Under the pieces are notes generated by a model that did not search any database, was not told where the DNA came from, and saw only the letters and a program-made list of their open reading frames with translations. The position numbers and the translations under genes were made by a program. 64,000 nt of DNA from contig NC_012108.1 of NCBI RefSeq assembly GCF_000020365.1, forward strand, positions 124,001-188,000, given 5' to 3'. Positions 35,502 through 46,109 of this stretch are shown one piece after another (position 1 is the first letter of the stretch; each line of letters begins with the position of its first letter). The stretch is from Desulforapulum autotrophicum HRM2 (lineage in GTDB: Bacteria > Desulfobacterota > Desulfobacteria > Desulfobacterales > Desulfobacteraceae).

Positions 35502-35976
35502 CAGAAAACAACACGTTTAAAACATCAGAATTAACGAGGCCCTTTTCAATCCTGACCCCTGCCCACACCGATTGCAGGCTACCACAGGACAGGGTGGAGC
35601 ACAACCGGTTTGCCAGGCCATAGGTTTCCCTAACATGATAAAGTGGAAAGATATAGTCAAGCCTTTTAGTTTCAGCTTTTGAATGTAACTCTAGGATCCT
35701 TGGCCAGGACAAGGCCCGCACTAACTTAAAGGGCCTTGAAAATTGTCGCCGGTACCGGACACGACACCTGGAGAACATTGTTCCTGCATACCTCAAGAAT
35801 CTTTAAGAACCATGAGAGCCGCATTTTTTATTTGGATCTGATTGGGTAATCCGGTACTTTTAAACCGGACGTCTTCCCGGCCGGGATTATCTTTTTCTCC
35901 AATTCTGAATTTATCGAGTCTGATTCTCTCTATCCAGGCGAATATGGGACCGCATAAACTTGAAAAGGTTCGTTAT
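35502..35976. other. Intergenic region, no gene recognised
   Basis: The stretch contains only short open frames without recognisable motifs. It separates the kinase gene from a series of broken genes and may be decayed coding DNA. Confidence 0.5.
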
Positions 35977-36078
35977 TTATTCTGCAAAATAAATACCCGT
36001 CCCAAGGACGATCAGGATGAGTGAAAGAACCGTGAGATACCAGAGTGTAAATTTAATTTTAATACTTAACCCATTCAT
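35977..36078 (-). pseudogene. N-terminal relic of a sensor histidine kinase
   Basis: Thirty-three codons read MNGLSIKIKFTLWYLTVLSL and a hydrophobic helix, then stop. This is the typical beginning of an OmpR-partner kinase (first transmembrane segment with FTLWY). The ATG overlaps the stop of the regulator relic as in many two-component operons. The rest of the kinase is gone. Confidence 0.55.
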
Positions 36079-36325
36079 CCCTTTTGCATCCGATAGCCCG
36101 CCCCCCTGACAGTGGTGATAATTTTCTTGCCCGCTTCAGGATCAATTTTTTTGCCTGATCTGGCGAATGTAAACATCAACAAGATTGGAGATACTGTCAA
36201 AATCATAGTCCCATGCATGGGCTTCTATCATGCTTCGTGTAACAACAGCATTCGGGTTGCGCATCAAATATTGAAGAATTACAAATTCTCTGGCCGTCAG
36301 CATTAAAACAGGGGTGTCATCCTTG
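36075..36325 (-). pseudogene. C-terminal relic of an OmpR-family response regulator
   Basis: The winged-helix output domain is clear: LTAREFVILQYLMRNPNAVVTRSMI, WDYDFDSISNLVDVYIRQIR, then, after a one-base frameshift, KIDPEAGKKIITTVRGAGYRMQ. The receiver domain is absent; its place is taken by DNA that reads as an hsdM fragment on the other strand. Confidence 0.75.
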
Positions 36326-36329
36326 GCAA

Positions 36330-36495
36330 AACCAAGGATAGGAACCGCCGTCTGAAACAACTGCTGGAGGATTTCCACAAGCTACAGCTCAACATGAAGC
36401 CCAGCCTCGTTTCCGAGGATGTGATCGGCAATACCTACATCTATCTGATTGAGCGCTTCGCCTCCGACTCTGGAAAGAAGGCTATTGGGAAGTAA
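36330..36495 (+). pseudogene. HsdM fragment (type I DNA methyltransferase)
   Basis: An open stretch reads NRRLKQLLEDF, MKPSLVSEDVIGNTYIYLIERFASDSGKKA and stops. This matches the short region of HsdM proteins before the GEFYTP and SAM-binding motifs. Both sides of the gene are lost. Confidence 0.7.
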
Positions 36496-36518
36496 ATTAG
36501 AATGATGAGGTATAAAAT

Positions 36519-36982
36519 ATGAAGGATGAATTAAAAAAAATCAGCACAGGGTACTCATAATTCAGGACTCGCCAGTGGTGAAGCCGCCAAGGGTCAATTT
36601 CTGGTTTATCAGGCTGAAGATGGCAAATTGAGGCTGGATGTTCGGTTTGAGGATGAGTCGGTCTGGTTGACTCAACCGCTGATGGCAGAGCTTTTCCAGA
36701 CGACACAGCAGAACATAAGCCAGCATGTGTTAAACATTTACGAGGAAGAAGAACTGGCCCCGGAGGCAACTCACAAGAAATTCTTGTCAGTTCGATTAGA
36801 GGGAAAGCGGGAAGTCAAACGCATACTCGATTATTACAATCTGGACATGATTATCTCTGTCGGCTATCGGGTAAAAAGCCATGTGGCGACCCGATTCCGC
36901 TTCATCAAAATCACTCAGCGACTTCGACAAGGTGGTCAAGCAGATCGAAACCACCAAAAAGAAAGGGAAAAGAGATGGCTAG
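36519..36982 (+). pseudogene. RhuM-family protein, frameshifted
   Basis: The core reads GKLRLDVRFEDESVWLTQPLMAELF, then NISQHVLNIYEEEEL and YYNLDMIISVGYRVKSHVATRFR, typical of RhuM (virulence protein family) genes that often sit in type I restriction loci. A stop follows the first 13 codons, and after ATRFR the frame changes to SDFDKVVKQIETTKKKGK, consistent with an internal deletion. Not functional as read. Confidence 0.7.
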
Positions 36983-37035
36983 CTTATTCGTGTCCATTGG
37001 TTTGCACTCGTGGTTAAAAACAGGAGATTCTAAAA

Positions 37036-38523
37036 ATGATAAATTTCAATACGCTTGATATACTAAAACAGAAAAGGAAGTGAGTATCTCTTCAGCGAGG
37101 AAAATGTTCAGTCGGCTATCCAGAAGCTGAAAAATGTCAAATACGACGGGCTGCTGAAAACAAATGAGGCAATTTATGATCTGATCACTCTCGGAACGGC
37201 CTTGGAGCAGGCGATTGAGGGTGATTCGAAAAGCTTCAACATGAACTATATCGATTGGCGCAATCCCAGCCGCAACAGGTTTCACGTCACGGCCGAATAC
37301 AGTGTTGAACGCTCAAGATCAACGGAAACTGCCCGGCCGGACATTGTTCTTTTCGTCAATGGTATTCCATTTTGCGTGATTGAATGTAAAGCGCCGCAGG
37401 TTGAGGTGGAGTTCGGCTTTATTGTCGACTATGCAAACGTCCTTGGTGAACTGGACAAAGCGCTCACAATGTACAGCGCATTTGAAGGGTTTGATGAATC
37501 TGACCTTGTCGGCACCCTGACAGCCATTAACAGTGAAATCGAAAAGCTGCCGGGCCGATATTCCGATCTCTGGGATCTATTTAAAACGGTTAAGCATTTC
37601 TACGACGAGGAAGCCTATGAATTGCTGCTTGCCGATGAGAGCTTACGTGAAGAGTTTTACGACCGCCTTTCGGACTTTGGAAAAACGCTTGGCATTGCAC
37701 TTTCTTGTGAAAAATTTCTGACCGAAGTCGATGGGAAAATCTTGTCCAGATAACAAGGCCGATCTGCGGAGGTTTCAGTCACTCAAGGTGTCTGTCAAGC
37801 TCAAATATGCAGAGGCCATTGATTATCGGGATTACGAGCCAAAAATCAAAAAACTTTTGGATACCCATATTCAAGCCAATGAAGTTATTCAACTGAATAA
37901 GCCGGTTAATATCTTCGACGATGAAGCATTCATGGTTGTGAAAGAGGAACAGGCAATCTATGGTACAACGCCAAAAACCACAGCTTCAAAGGCTGATACG
38001 ATTGCACATGCCACAAAGAAAGTGCTTACCGAAAGGATGGATGAAGACCCAGCGTTTTACGAGAAGTTCTCAAAGCTGATCCAGCAGGCGATTGAAGATT
38101 TTCGGGCTAAGAGAATATCTGATCTGGATTATCTGATCTGGATTATCTGAACAAAGTCGTGGATATCCGTAACAAGGTTGTCGGTAAGGTGCATGATGAT
38201 ATACCCGATAAGCTTGCCGGTCGGGGAAATGCCATTGCCTATTTCGGAGGCTTATGCCTTTCCTCGGAAAACACGAAATAGATGAAGAAAACCTTGAAAT
38301 CGCTGCGGCTGATACGGCAATTGCTATTCATGGTATTTTTGAAAAGCACAAGAAAGTTCATTTCTGGGATGATGAAGATGCTCAGAAACAGACCGTTAAC
38401 GAAATCGATGATTATTTCTATGATGAACTCAAGACGGAAAGAGGCATTGAATTGTCGCTTGATCCGATGGATGACATCATCGAGCGGGTGATGCAGGTGG
38501 CAAAACACAGGGGCTATAAATAA
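37036..38523 (+). pseudogene. HsdR (type I restriction subunit), multiply broken
   Basis: Segments in order are EYLFSEENVQSAIQKL, the nuclease-domain RPDIVLFVNGIPFCVIECKAP (near 37.34 kb, PD-ExK-like), then a jump to GELDKALTMYSAFEG, YAEAIDYRDYEPKIKKLLDTH and a C-terminal LSLDPMDDIIERVMQVAKHRGYK. The helicase motor (about 500 residues) is missing. Frameshifts occur near 37080, 37735, 38135 and 38250. Intact HsdR is about 1000 residues. Confidence 0.8.
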
Positions 38524-38926
38524 TGAAGGCATTAATCCATAACGACAAACACTCGGTCGTTTACAGGCGGAAGACCATTTATTTCCGTCTGTTGTGGTGT
38601 GAGAGAAAAACGATGGAAAATGGTATGCGGAAAAGGCACAATTTCAATTTGCAAAGAGTCTGGATCGCTGCTGGCAGAAATTCAAAGGTCTTGGCATAAG
38701 CCAGCCTAAACTATCCATTAAACGAATGCAAAAAAGATGGGGCAGCCTTTCAGATAAAGGCACAGTAACCCTCAATACTGACCTGATAGGGGCACCAAAA
38801 GAATGCATTGAATATGTTATTATGCATGAGCTGTGTCACCTGAAATATAATGATCATAGCCCGGACTTTTATAAGTACCTCGACTCTGTCATCCCGGGCT
38901 GGGAGAGAATAAAACACAAACTTTAG
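38523..38926 (+). pseudogene. YgjP-like (DUF45) zinc metallopeptidase, broken
   Basis: An N-terminal piece (MKALIHNDKHSVVYRRK) is followed after a frameshift by KWYAEKAQFQFAKSLDRCW, KRMQKRWGSLSDKGTVTLN and the zinc motif HELCHLKYNDHS. YgjP-like genes are common next to hsdR. The ATG overlaps the hsdR stop, so it was translationally coupled. An intact ~230-residue product is not encoded, although a 66-residue tail frame with the HExxH motif remains open. Confidence 0.65.
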
Positions 38927-39147
38927 CTAGGCATGTCATGAATTTAAAGTTTTAAATGCGTCAAACATTACTGTGGTAAATATTCGGGTTAGTTCTTTAT
39001 AGGTGCTAAGTCTCTGATTGCCGTCTTGAACTCGGAACAGATCGGGCATAAAAATCGAAAGTAGCCTTCTGGGTTTGAAACATGGAAGGGTTACCTCCCG
39101 GAATTATCAGACAGTGTCAAAAAAAACCTGCTGATAGTTTAGTTCTT

Positions 39148-40731
39148 TCATGACGGCTCTGCCGCAGGCTTGTCATGGTCCAGTATGCAGGATGTTGCCA
39201 ATACGGGCTCAAACTGTTGTGGCCAGGTGATTTGCTTCAGGCCGGATTTTTCTGTCATGCCTTTTGACATCTGGTTGAAAACCCATTGATGAAACGGATA
39301 AAGCAGATACCAGTAAAGGATACCAGCGATACCTTTTGGCTTAAAAAATGATAGAATCATCAACTCTATCTCCTGGTTTGAACAGGGCTTTAACCGTATT
39401 TGAAAAAAAGCCTCACCCGGGGATTTCATCTTGGCTACAAGTATGAGGCTGTTTGAAGGTACAACCTCAAAAACCTGCCAGAAATCAACGATGTCTCCGG
39501 CTTTAAGTTGGTTGTTTGAACCCCTGCCGGGAAGCAAACCAACACCACCTGAAAGCCTGTCAATTGCACCACGAATTTTCCAGAGTGTGTTTCCACCATA
39601 ATAGCCCTGTTCCCCGCCTATTTTTTCAACGATTTCCCAGAGATTATCACGGGAGCCTTTTACCCGGGTCCGGTATCCCATTTTGAATAATGTGCCTCCT
39701 GAGTAGCCGGCATCACCATTTACACTCCATTCAGGATAGACGTTTAACCGACTGCTCTCCCGGCAATCATCAATCTGTTCCACCAGGGTTCTTTGAAGAG
39801 TCCGCCGGATAGCTTCTCGGCAATTGACCAATTTTTGTGGAATCATCTTTGTGATTCTGTTTTCAGTGCAAATGGTCGGTATACTGAGGCCTTCTGCAAG
39901 GGGTTGTGCAATAGATGCGGGTACCGGTGTCACAAGGTGGATCCATAGCGATGACAACCTTGGGGTTAACACTGGAACAGGTATCATAACAGGTTTTGTT
40001 AGACCCGCCTCTTCTGCGAAAATTTTGAAGAGTTCCCTGTAGGAATACACATCCGGGCCTCCGATATCAAAGGTCATCCCTCGGATTTGAGGATGATCAA
40101 TACATCCTGTAAGGTATCCCAAAACGTTGCTTACAGCAATAGGCTGGGTCGGCATGCTGACCCATTTGGGGGTTATCATCACCGGCAATCTTTCAGCAAG
40201 GTATCTTAATATTTCAAAACTTGCGCTTCCGGAGCCCAGGATCATCGCAGCCCTGAGAATCGTAACCGGCACACTGCCTTTTTTCAGTATTTCCCCGACT
40301 TCATTTCTTGATATTAAATGCCTGCTGGCATTTTTGTCTGTAATGTCACCTAAACCGCCAAGATAAATGATGTGTTCGGCATTTTCAGCTTCAGCAGCCG
40401 CCGCCATATTTTCAGCGCCGATCCTGTCCGCAGTTTTGTATTCACCCTGTTTTGAAATCATTGAGTGAACAAGGTAGTAAACAGTACCGCATCCATGGAC
40501 AGCTTTTTCCAGGGAATCTCTATCAAGGATGTCACCTTTTACCAATTCAATATCTGAATGGGTTCCCCAGGAACGTTCAGCCATTTTTTTGATTGATCTG
40601 CCCATGGCCCTGACCCTGTAGCCAGAACGAAGAAGTATTGGGATAAGACGGGCCGCAATGTAACCTGTGGCACCAGTCACAAGAATTCGTTTGGTAATTC
40701 CACCTTTATTTTCGTCAAATTCTTTTTTCAA
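39148..40731 (-). CDS. NAD(P)-binding epimerase-like protein with DUF2867 domain
   Basis: A 527-residue protein. The N-terminal extended SDR/NmrA-like domain (about 14-300) begins with VTGATGYIAARLIP and has VYYLVHSM and YLGGLGD. A C-terminal DUF2867 domain (about 330-510) carries WEIVEKIGGEQGYYGGNTLW and a hydrophobic region near the end. Such fusions (YbjT-type) are membrane-associated and of uncertain substrate, possibly quinone- or lipid-related. It is monocistronic on the minus strand. Confidence 0.8.
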   Translation of the reverse strand: MKKEFDENKGGITKRILVTGATGYIAARLIPILLRSGYRVRAMGRSIKKMAERSWGTHSDIELVKGDILDRDSLEKAVHGCGTVYYLVHSMISKQGEYKTADRIGAENMAAAAEAENAEHIIYLGGLGDITDKNASRHLISRNEVGEILKKGSVPVTILRAAMILGSGSASFEILRYLAERLPVMITPKWVSMPTQPIAVSNVLGYLTGCIDHPQIRGMTFDIGGPDVYSYRELFKIFAEEAGLTKPVMIPVPVLTPRLSSLWIHLVTPVPASIAQPLAEGLSIPTICTENRITKMIPQKLVNCREAIRRTLQRTLVEQIDDCRESSRLNVYPEWSVNGDAGYSGGTLFKMGYRTRVKGSRDNLWEIVEKIGGEQGYYGGNTLWKIRGAIDRLSGGVGLLPGRGSNNQLKAGDIVDFWQVFEVVPSNSLILVAKMKSPGEAFFQIRLKPCSNQEIELMILSFFKPKGIAGILYWYLLYPFHQWVFNQMSKGMTEKSGLKQITWPQQFEPVLATSCILDHDKPAAEPS

Positions 40732-41061
40732 CGATCCACCTTTATCAGTGTTTACAACGATAATAAATTTAGAAAACTTCTTGTTATTTCTGGCTCACAG
40801 TCTGACGAGAAAAGGACACCATCGTTTTATCTGTAAAAGATTATGGGGGGATGTAAATTCTGTCAACTCTTTTTATCCGATCTTAAGCTCGCAAATCACA
40901 TACAGACCCGTTTTAATAAACCGCATTGTAATTGATTCCTTTTGACATTGGAGAAATCACATTTTATAAGAAACACCCACCGAAACATCATCAGTGAAGG
41001 CTTTTCAAACTTCGTTGTGGCCAGGAGGGCAGATCCCCCGCTCCGGCCGTGCCGGTTTTAT

Positions 41062-41238
41062 ATGAAACTCGCTTCGACCGGCCGGCGGAAACGGGTGTTG
41101 CCCTTCACTCATTCTCGCAGGCCGTCCATGGCCTGCTCCGAGGGAAATGGCAACTCCTTGGACCTCGTGTCCACCGTTGCCATTTAACCCGTTCAGGGCA
41201 ACACCCGTTCCCACCGGCCTACTACTGTCGAGTTTCAT
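41062..41238. repeat. Structured repeat, unit 1
   Basis: Nested complementary segments are ATGAAACTCG/CGAGTTTCAT, AACGGGTGTTGCCC/GGGCAACACCCGTT, AAATGGCAAC/GTTGCCATTT and a small hairpin CAGGCC/GGCCTG. Together they predict one long stem with two inner hairpins. Confidence 0.7.
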
Positions 41239-41271
41239 GCTTCGTTGTGTCCGCTAGGACATGTGGGTTAT

Positions 41272-41449
41272 ATGAAACTCTCGTCGGACCGGTAGACGGG
41301 AACGGGTATAACCCTCCGCTCATTCTCGCAGCCCGTCCTGGGCTGCTCCGAGGGAAACGGCAGCTCCTTCAGCGTCCATGCTGACCGCTGCCGTTTAATC
41401 CGCTGCGGGCAATACCCGTTCCCGCCCACCTCTGCTGTCGAGTTTCTAT
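41272..41449. repeat. Structured repeat, unit 2
   Basis: Same layout with compensated changes: CGGGAACGGGTAT/ATACCCGTTCCCG, AAACGGCAGC/GCTGCCGTTT and CAGCCC/GGGCTG. Loop sequences such as CTCATTCTCG and CTCCGAGGGAAA are shared with unit 1. Confidence 0.7.
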
Positions 41450-41510
41450 ATTCGTTGTGGCCAGAGCCGATACTTCGCTCCGGCCGTGCCGGTTATATGG
41501 AATAAAATAC

Positions 41511-41539
41511 TTGACATTTGTGATAATAAAAGTTAAACA
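41511..41539 (+). promoter_or_regulatory. Candidate promoter of the Fur-family gene
   Basis: TTGACA at 41511-41516 is followed after 17 bp by the weak TAAACA. The surrounding AT-rich, ATAATNATTAT-like sequence could also hold a Fur/PerR operator, but no clean palindrome is present. Confidence 0.35.
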
Positions 41540-41574
41540 ATAACCATTATTATTATAAAATGATGAGGCCTAGC

Positions 41575-42018
41575 GTGAAATCCCAAAAAACAAGATTTGA
41601 AACTATCATCCAGAAATTAAGGGATAATGGTCATAAGATAACACCCCAGAGGATTGCTATTGTAAAAATTATTGCTAAAAGTATAGGCCATCCAAGTGTT
41701 GAAGATATCTATCATCAAATCAAAATTGATTTCCCCACTATGAGCCTTGCAACAGTATACAGAAATATTGTATTGATTAAGTCTCTTGGTGAAGTTCTTG
41801 AACTTGGTTTTCCGGATGGGAGTAACCGATACGATGGGAATAAGCCTTACCCTCATCCCCATGTCATTTGTATCAAATGTAAAAAAATTGTTGATCCTGA
41901 CCTGGACAGTCTGGATAATATGACAAAAGAAGTAGAGGAAGAAACGAATTTTAAAATTCTAAATCACCGGCTAGACTTTTTTGGTATCTGCAGTAATTGC
42001 TTGGCTAAAAAGGTTTAA
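41575..42018 (+). CDS. Fur-family regulator, probably PerR-like
   Basis: A 147-residue metalloregulator. The winged helix includes KITPQRIAIVKIIAKS and the recognition segment PTMSLATVYRNI (about 45-58). The dimer/metal domain has NRYDGNKPYPHPHVICIKC and a second CSNC pair for structural zinc. PerR-like residues (Asp in RYDGN, HPH) and the adjacent katG suggest peroxide sensing through iron oxidation. I choose GTG 41575 because GAGG lies six bases upstream; ATG 41560 has no ribosome site. The gene reads towards katG, 77 bp away. Confidence 0.8.
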   Translation: MKSQKTRFETIIQKLRDNGHKITPQRIAIVKIIAKSIGHPSVEDIYHQIKIDFPTMSLATVYRNIVLIKSLGEVLELGFPDGSNRYDGNKPYPHPHVICIKCKKIVDPDLDSLDNMTKEVEEETNFKILNHRLDFFGICSNCLAKKV

Positions 42019-42038
42019 TATATTTTTTTATCATTGGT

Positions 42039-42053
42039 TGATAACAGTTATCA
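42039..42053 (+). promoter_or_regulatory. Candidate PerR/Fur operator before katG
   Basis: TGATAAC-A-GTTATCA is a perfect 7-1-7 inverted repeat, the geometry of PerR/Fur boxes. It lies 43 bp upstream of the katG start and just after the stop of the regulator gene, suiting peroxide-responsive control. Confidence 0.6.
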
Positions 42054-42086
42054 GCTAATATTTCATCTCTATAACATAAAAATTAG

Positions 42087-44258
<2,172 letters not shown>

Positions 44259-44497
44259 TTATAGTACAAAGGGAGCCGATGAATTTTAAGAATTCACTGA
44301 ACTTTTAAAAGATTTATCGGCAAACTAAAATGGTATTTGGTCAAGATTATTAAACCGTTAAGTACCTCGTTTTGGGGGGCATTCTACAACTGATTTTTCA
44401 GTAAGTTTGCCCCTTAAAATTTAGAGTTGTTTTTACCTTATGCGCAGAGACATTGCAAACAGAGAAACGGGGCCGCCCAGGTGAATGAAAACCAAGT

Positions 44498-45139
44498 CTA
44501 TTGTTTGCGGCAGGAGATCAATTTGCTTTTCCCCGACGGGGTGTGTGACAGGGAGACATGGGTAAAAATCTTTTCAAATGGCGCGGTGCCCTGTTTTACA
44601 AACTCCCGGGAATCCGCGGGTCCCATTGACAGCATGCGAACGTAGAACAGCATTTTTATCAATCGTTTTTTCGGGACTTCATGCTCCATGATTAATACCC
44701 GTCCGTCCGGCTTGACCACCCGCCTCATTTCCAGAAGCGCCTCAGTTCTCACCTGGTTTTTCAATTCATATAAAGCATGGGAGCAGCACACAACATCAAA
44801 ACAATCATCCGCAAAGGGCAGCCTTGCGGCGTCCCCGTTGATAAATTGTGTTTTTCCTGCCAGATCCTTTTCCTTTGCCTTGTACAGCATGCCCAGGGCA
44901 AAATCATAGCCAACGGCTGTGCTGTCTGGCAAACTTCTGGAAAACGCCAGTACAACCGATCCTGTACCGGAGCAGATGTCCAGGACTCTGGGGTGTCTCT
45001 TTTTTTCCAATTGCGCTGAATCCACCAGGAATTTACGCGTCTCTTCTCCGTAATTATGGGAATGCATTTTTATGAACAGATCATAAAAATGGGCGAAGAT
45101 ATTATAATATTTTTGTCGGCCTGTTCTTAATTTTGCCAT
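44498..45139 (-). CDS. Class I SAM-dependent methyltransferase in polyamine operon
   Basis: A 213-residue UbiE/Methyltransf_11-type protein with motif I VLDICSGTGSVVLAF (near residue 51), GYDFALGML, and RRVVKPDGRVLIMEHE. It lies 30 bp downstream of speB on the same strand and ends the polyamine operon. The substrate is unknown; methylation of a polyamine or of an unrelated compound cannot be told apart from sequence. Confidence 0.75.
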   Translation of the reverse strand: MAKLRTGRQKYYNIFAHFYDLFIKMHSHNYGEETRKFLVDSAQLEKKRHPRVLDICSGTGSVVLAFSRSLPDSTAVGYDFALGMLYKAKEKDLAGKTQFINGDAARLPFADDCFDVVCCSHALYELKNQVRTEALLEMRRVVKPDGRVLIMEHEVPKKRLIKMLFYVRMLSMGPADSREFVKQGTAPFEKIFTHVSLSHTPSGKSKLISCRKQ

Positions 45140-45169
45140 GATTTTTTGTCCATGTTGTTACGGATCACA

Positions 45170-46039
45170 TTAAGGGGTATTCCGGTCGATCATCCCCATG
45201 ATATTGTAGACCAGCCGGGCCGATGCAAAATCAGAGGTGTGGAAACCGGGTATGGGTGCAAGTTCCACCACATCAAAGCCGATGATCTTTCGTTCGGCTG
45301 CAATTTTTTCAAGGATCTCCATGGCATCGTACCAGAAGAGCCCACCGGGTTCAGGGGTGCCCGTGGCCTGGATCACAGAGGGGTCAAGACCGTCCACATC
45401 AAAGGTGATGTAAACCTGTTCCGGGAAATCATCGGGCAGGATGGTGTCTGGAATGCCTTTGTCTGCGATTTCGGCCGCATCCAGGTGACAAATTTCCCGT
45501 TCCCTGCGAAGGACCACCTCTCCGGGAGAGAGGCTTCTAACGCCGATCTGGTATATGTAAAATCCCATGTCCAGGGCCCGGTGCATCACGCAGGCATGGC
45601 TCAGACCCGTGCCTTCATAGGTGTCTCGTAAGTCTGCATGGGCGTCGAACTGGACAATGCCCACGGATTTTTCTGATGCCTCGAGCGCCTTGAGGGCGCC
45701 CACGGTCACGGTGTGCTCTCCGCCCAGGAGAACCGGGACCTTGCCGGCGGCCATGGCATCTTTGACCCTGCCTGAAATTTTCTCCAGCTCTTTTTCCGGG
45801 GGCCCGCCGCAGTCGATCACGGGATGGGTAAAGATGCCCCGTTGGGCCGGGATGCCGCTGCCGTCATAGAGTTCCAGTTGCTGGGAGGCGTCAAGGATCG
45901 CCAGGGGACCCTGGCCTGCGCCTTTACCGTAGGAGACGCTTTTTTCGTAGCAGGCGGGAATCACGTGGAACAGGCACGATTCCGGGCGTGTTTCTCCCAG
46001 TTCCGATGCCAGGAAACCTGGCGGTTTAGTAGGGCTCAT
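45170..46039 (-). CDS. speB: Agmatinase
   Basis: A 289-residue ureohydrolase that cleaves agmatine to putrescine and urea. The dinuclear manganese motifs are complete: GGEHTVTVGAL (near residue 102), FDAHADLRDTYEG (near 125) and ITFDVDGLDPSVIQATGTPEPGG (near 203). It lies downstream of the decarboxylase gene in the speA operon, matching the arginine-agmatine-putrescine route. Confidence 0.9.
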   Translation of the reverse strand: MSPTKPPGFLASELGETRPESCLFHVIPACYEKSVSYGKGAGQGPLAILDASQQLELYDGSGIPAQRGIFTHPVIDCGGPPEKELEKISGRVKDAMAAGKVPVLLGGEHTVTVGALKALEASEKSVGIVQFDAHADLRDTYEGTGLSHACVMHRALDMGFYIYQIGVRSLSPGEVVLRREREICHLDAAEIADKGIPDTILPDDFPEQVYITFDVDGLDPSVIQATGTPEPGGLFWYDAMEILEKIAAERKIIGFDVVELAPIPGFHTSDFASARLVYNIMGMIDRNTP

Positions 46040-46109
46040 TCTGTTTCTATCCTGTCTGGTTGAAGGGTATGGGCTTCTCTCGCGGGATGCCCCCCTGCCC
46101 TGTTTGTTG

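Larger units (their letters stand above)
41011..41500. repeat. Tandem array of structured repeats (2.5 units)
   Basis: Each unit starts with TTCGTTGTG (41011, 41241, 41451), has a short hairpin-bearing linker ending in GGTTATATG or GGTTTTATATG, and then a roughly 177-bp cruciform-capable block. The last unit contains only the linker. No open frame fits. The units diverge in sequence but conserve pairing. They fill the gap between the epimerase-like gene and the Fur-family gene. Confidence 0.75.

Noticed and set aside
35494-35796. 100-codon minus-strand open frame upstream of the sensor kinase
   Set aside because: No recognisable domain or convincing ribosome site; the composition looks random.
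41011-41500. CRISPR array or integron attC sites
   Set aside because: Units are 210-230 bp with internal palindromes rather than short repeats with unique spacers. I see no GTTRRRY/RYYYAAC core pair and no integrase or cas gene.
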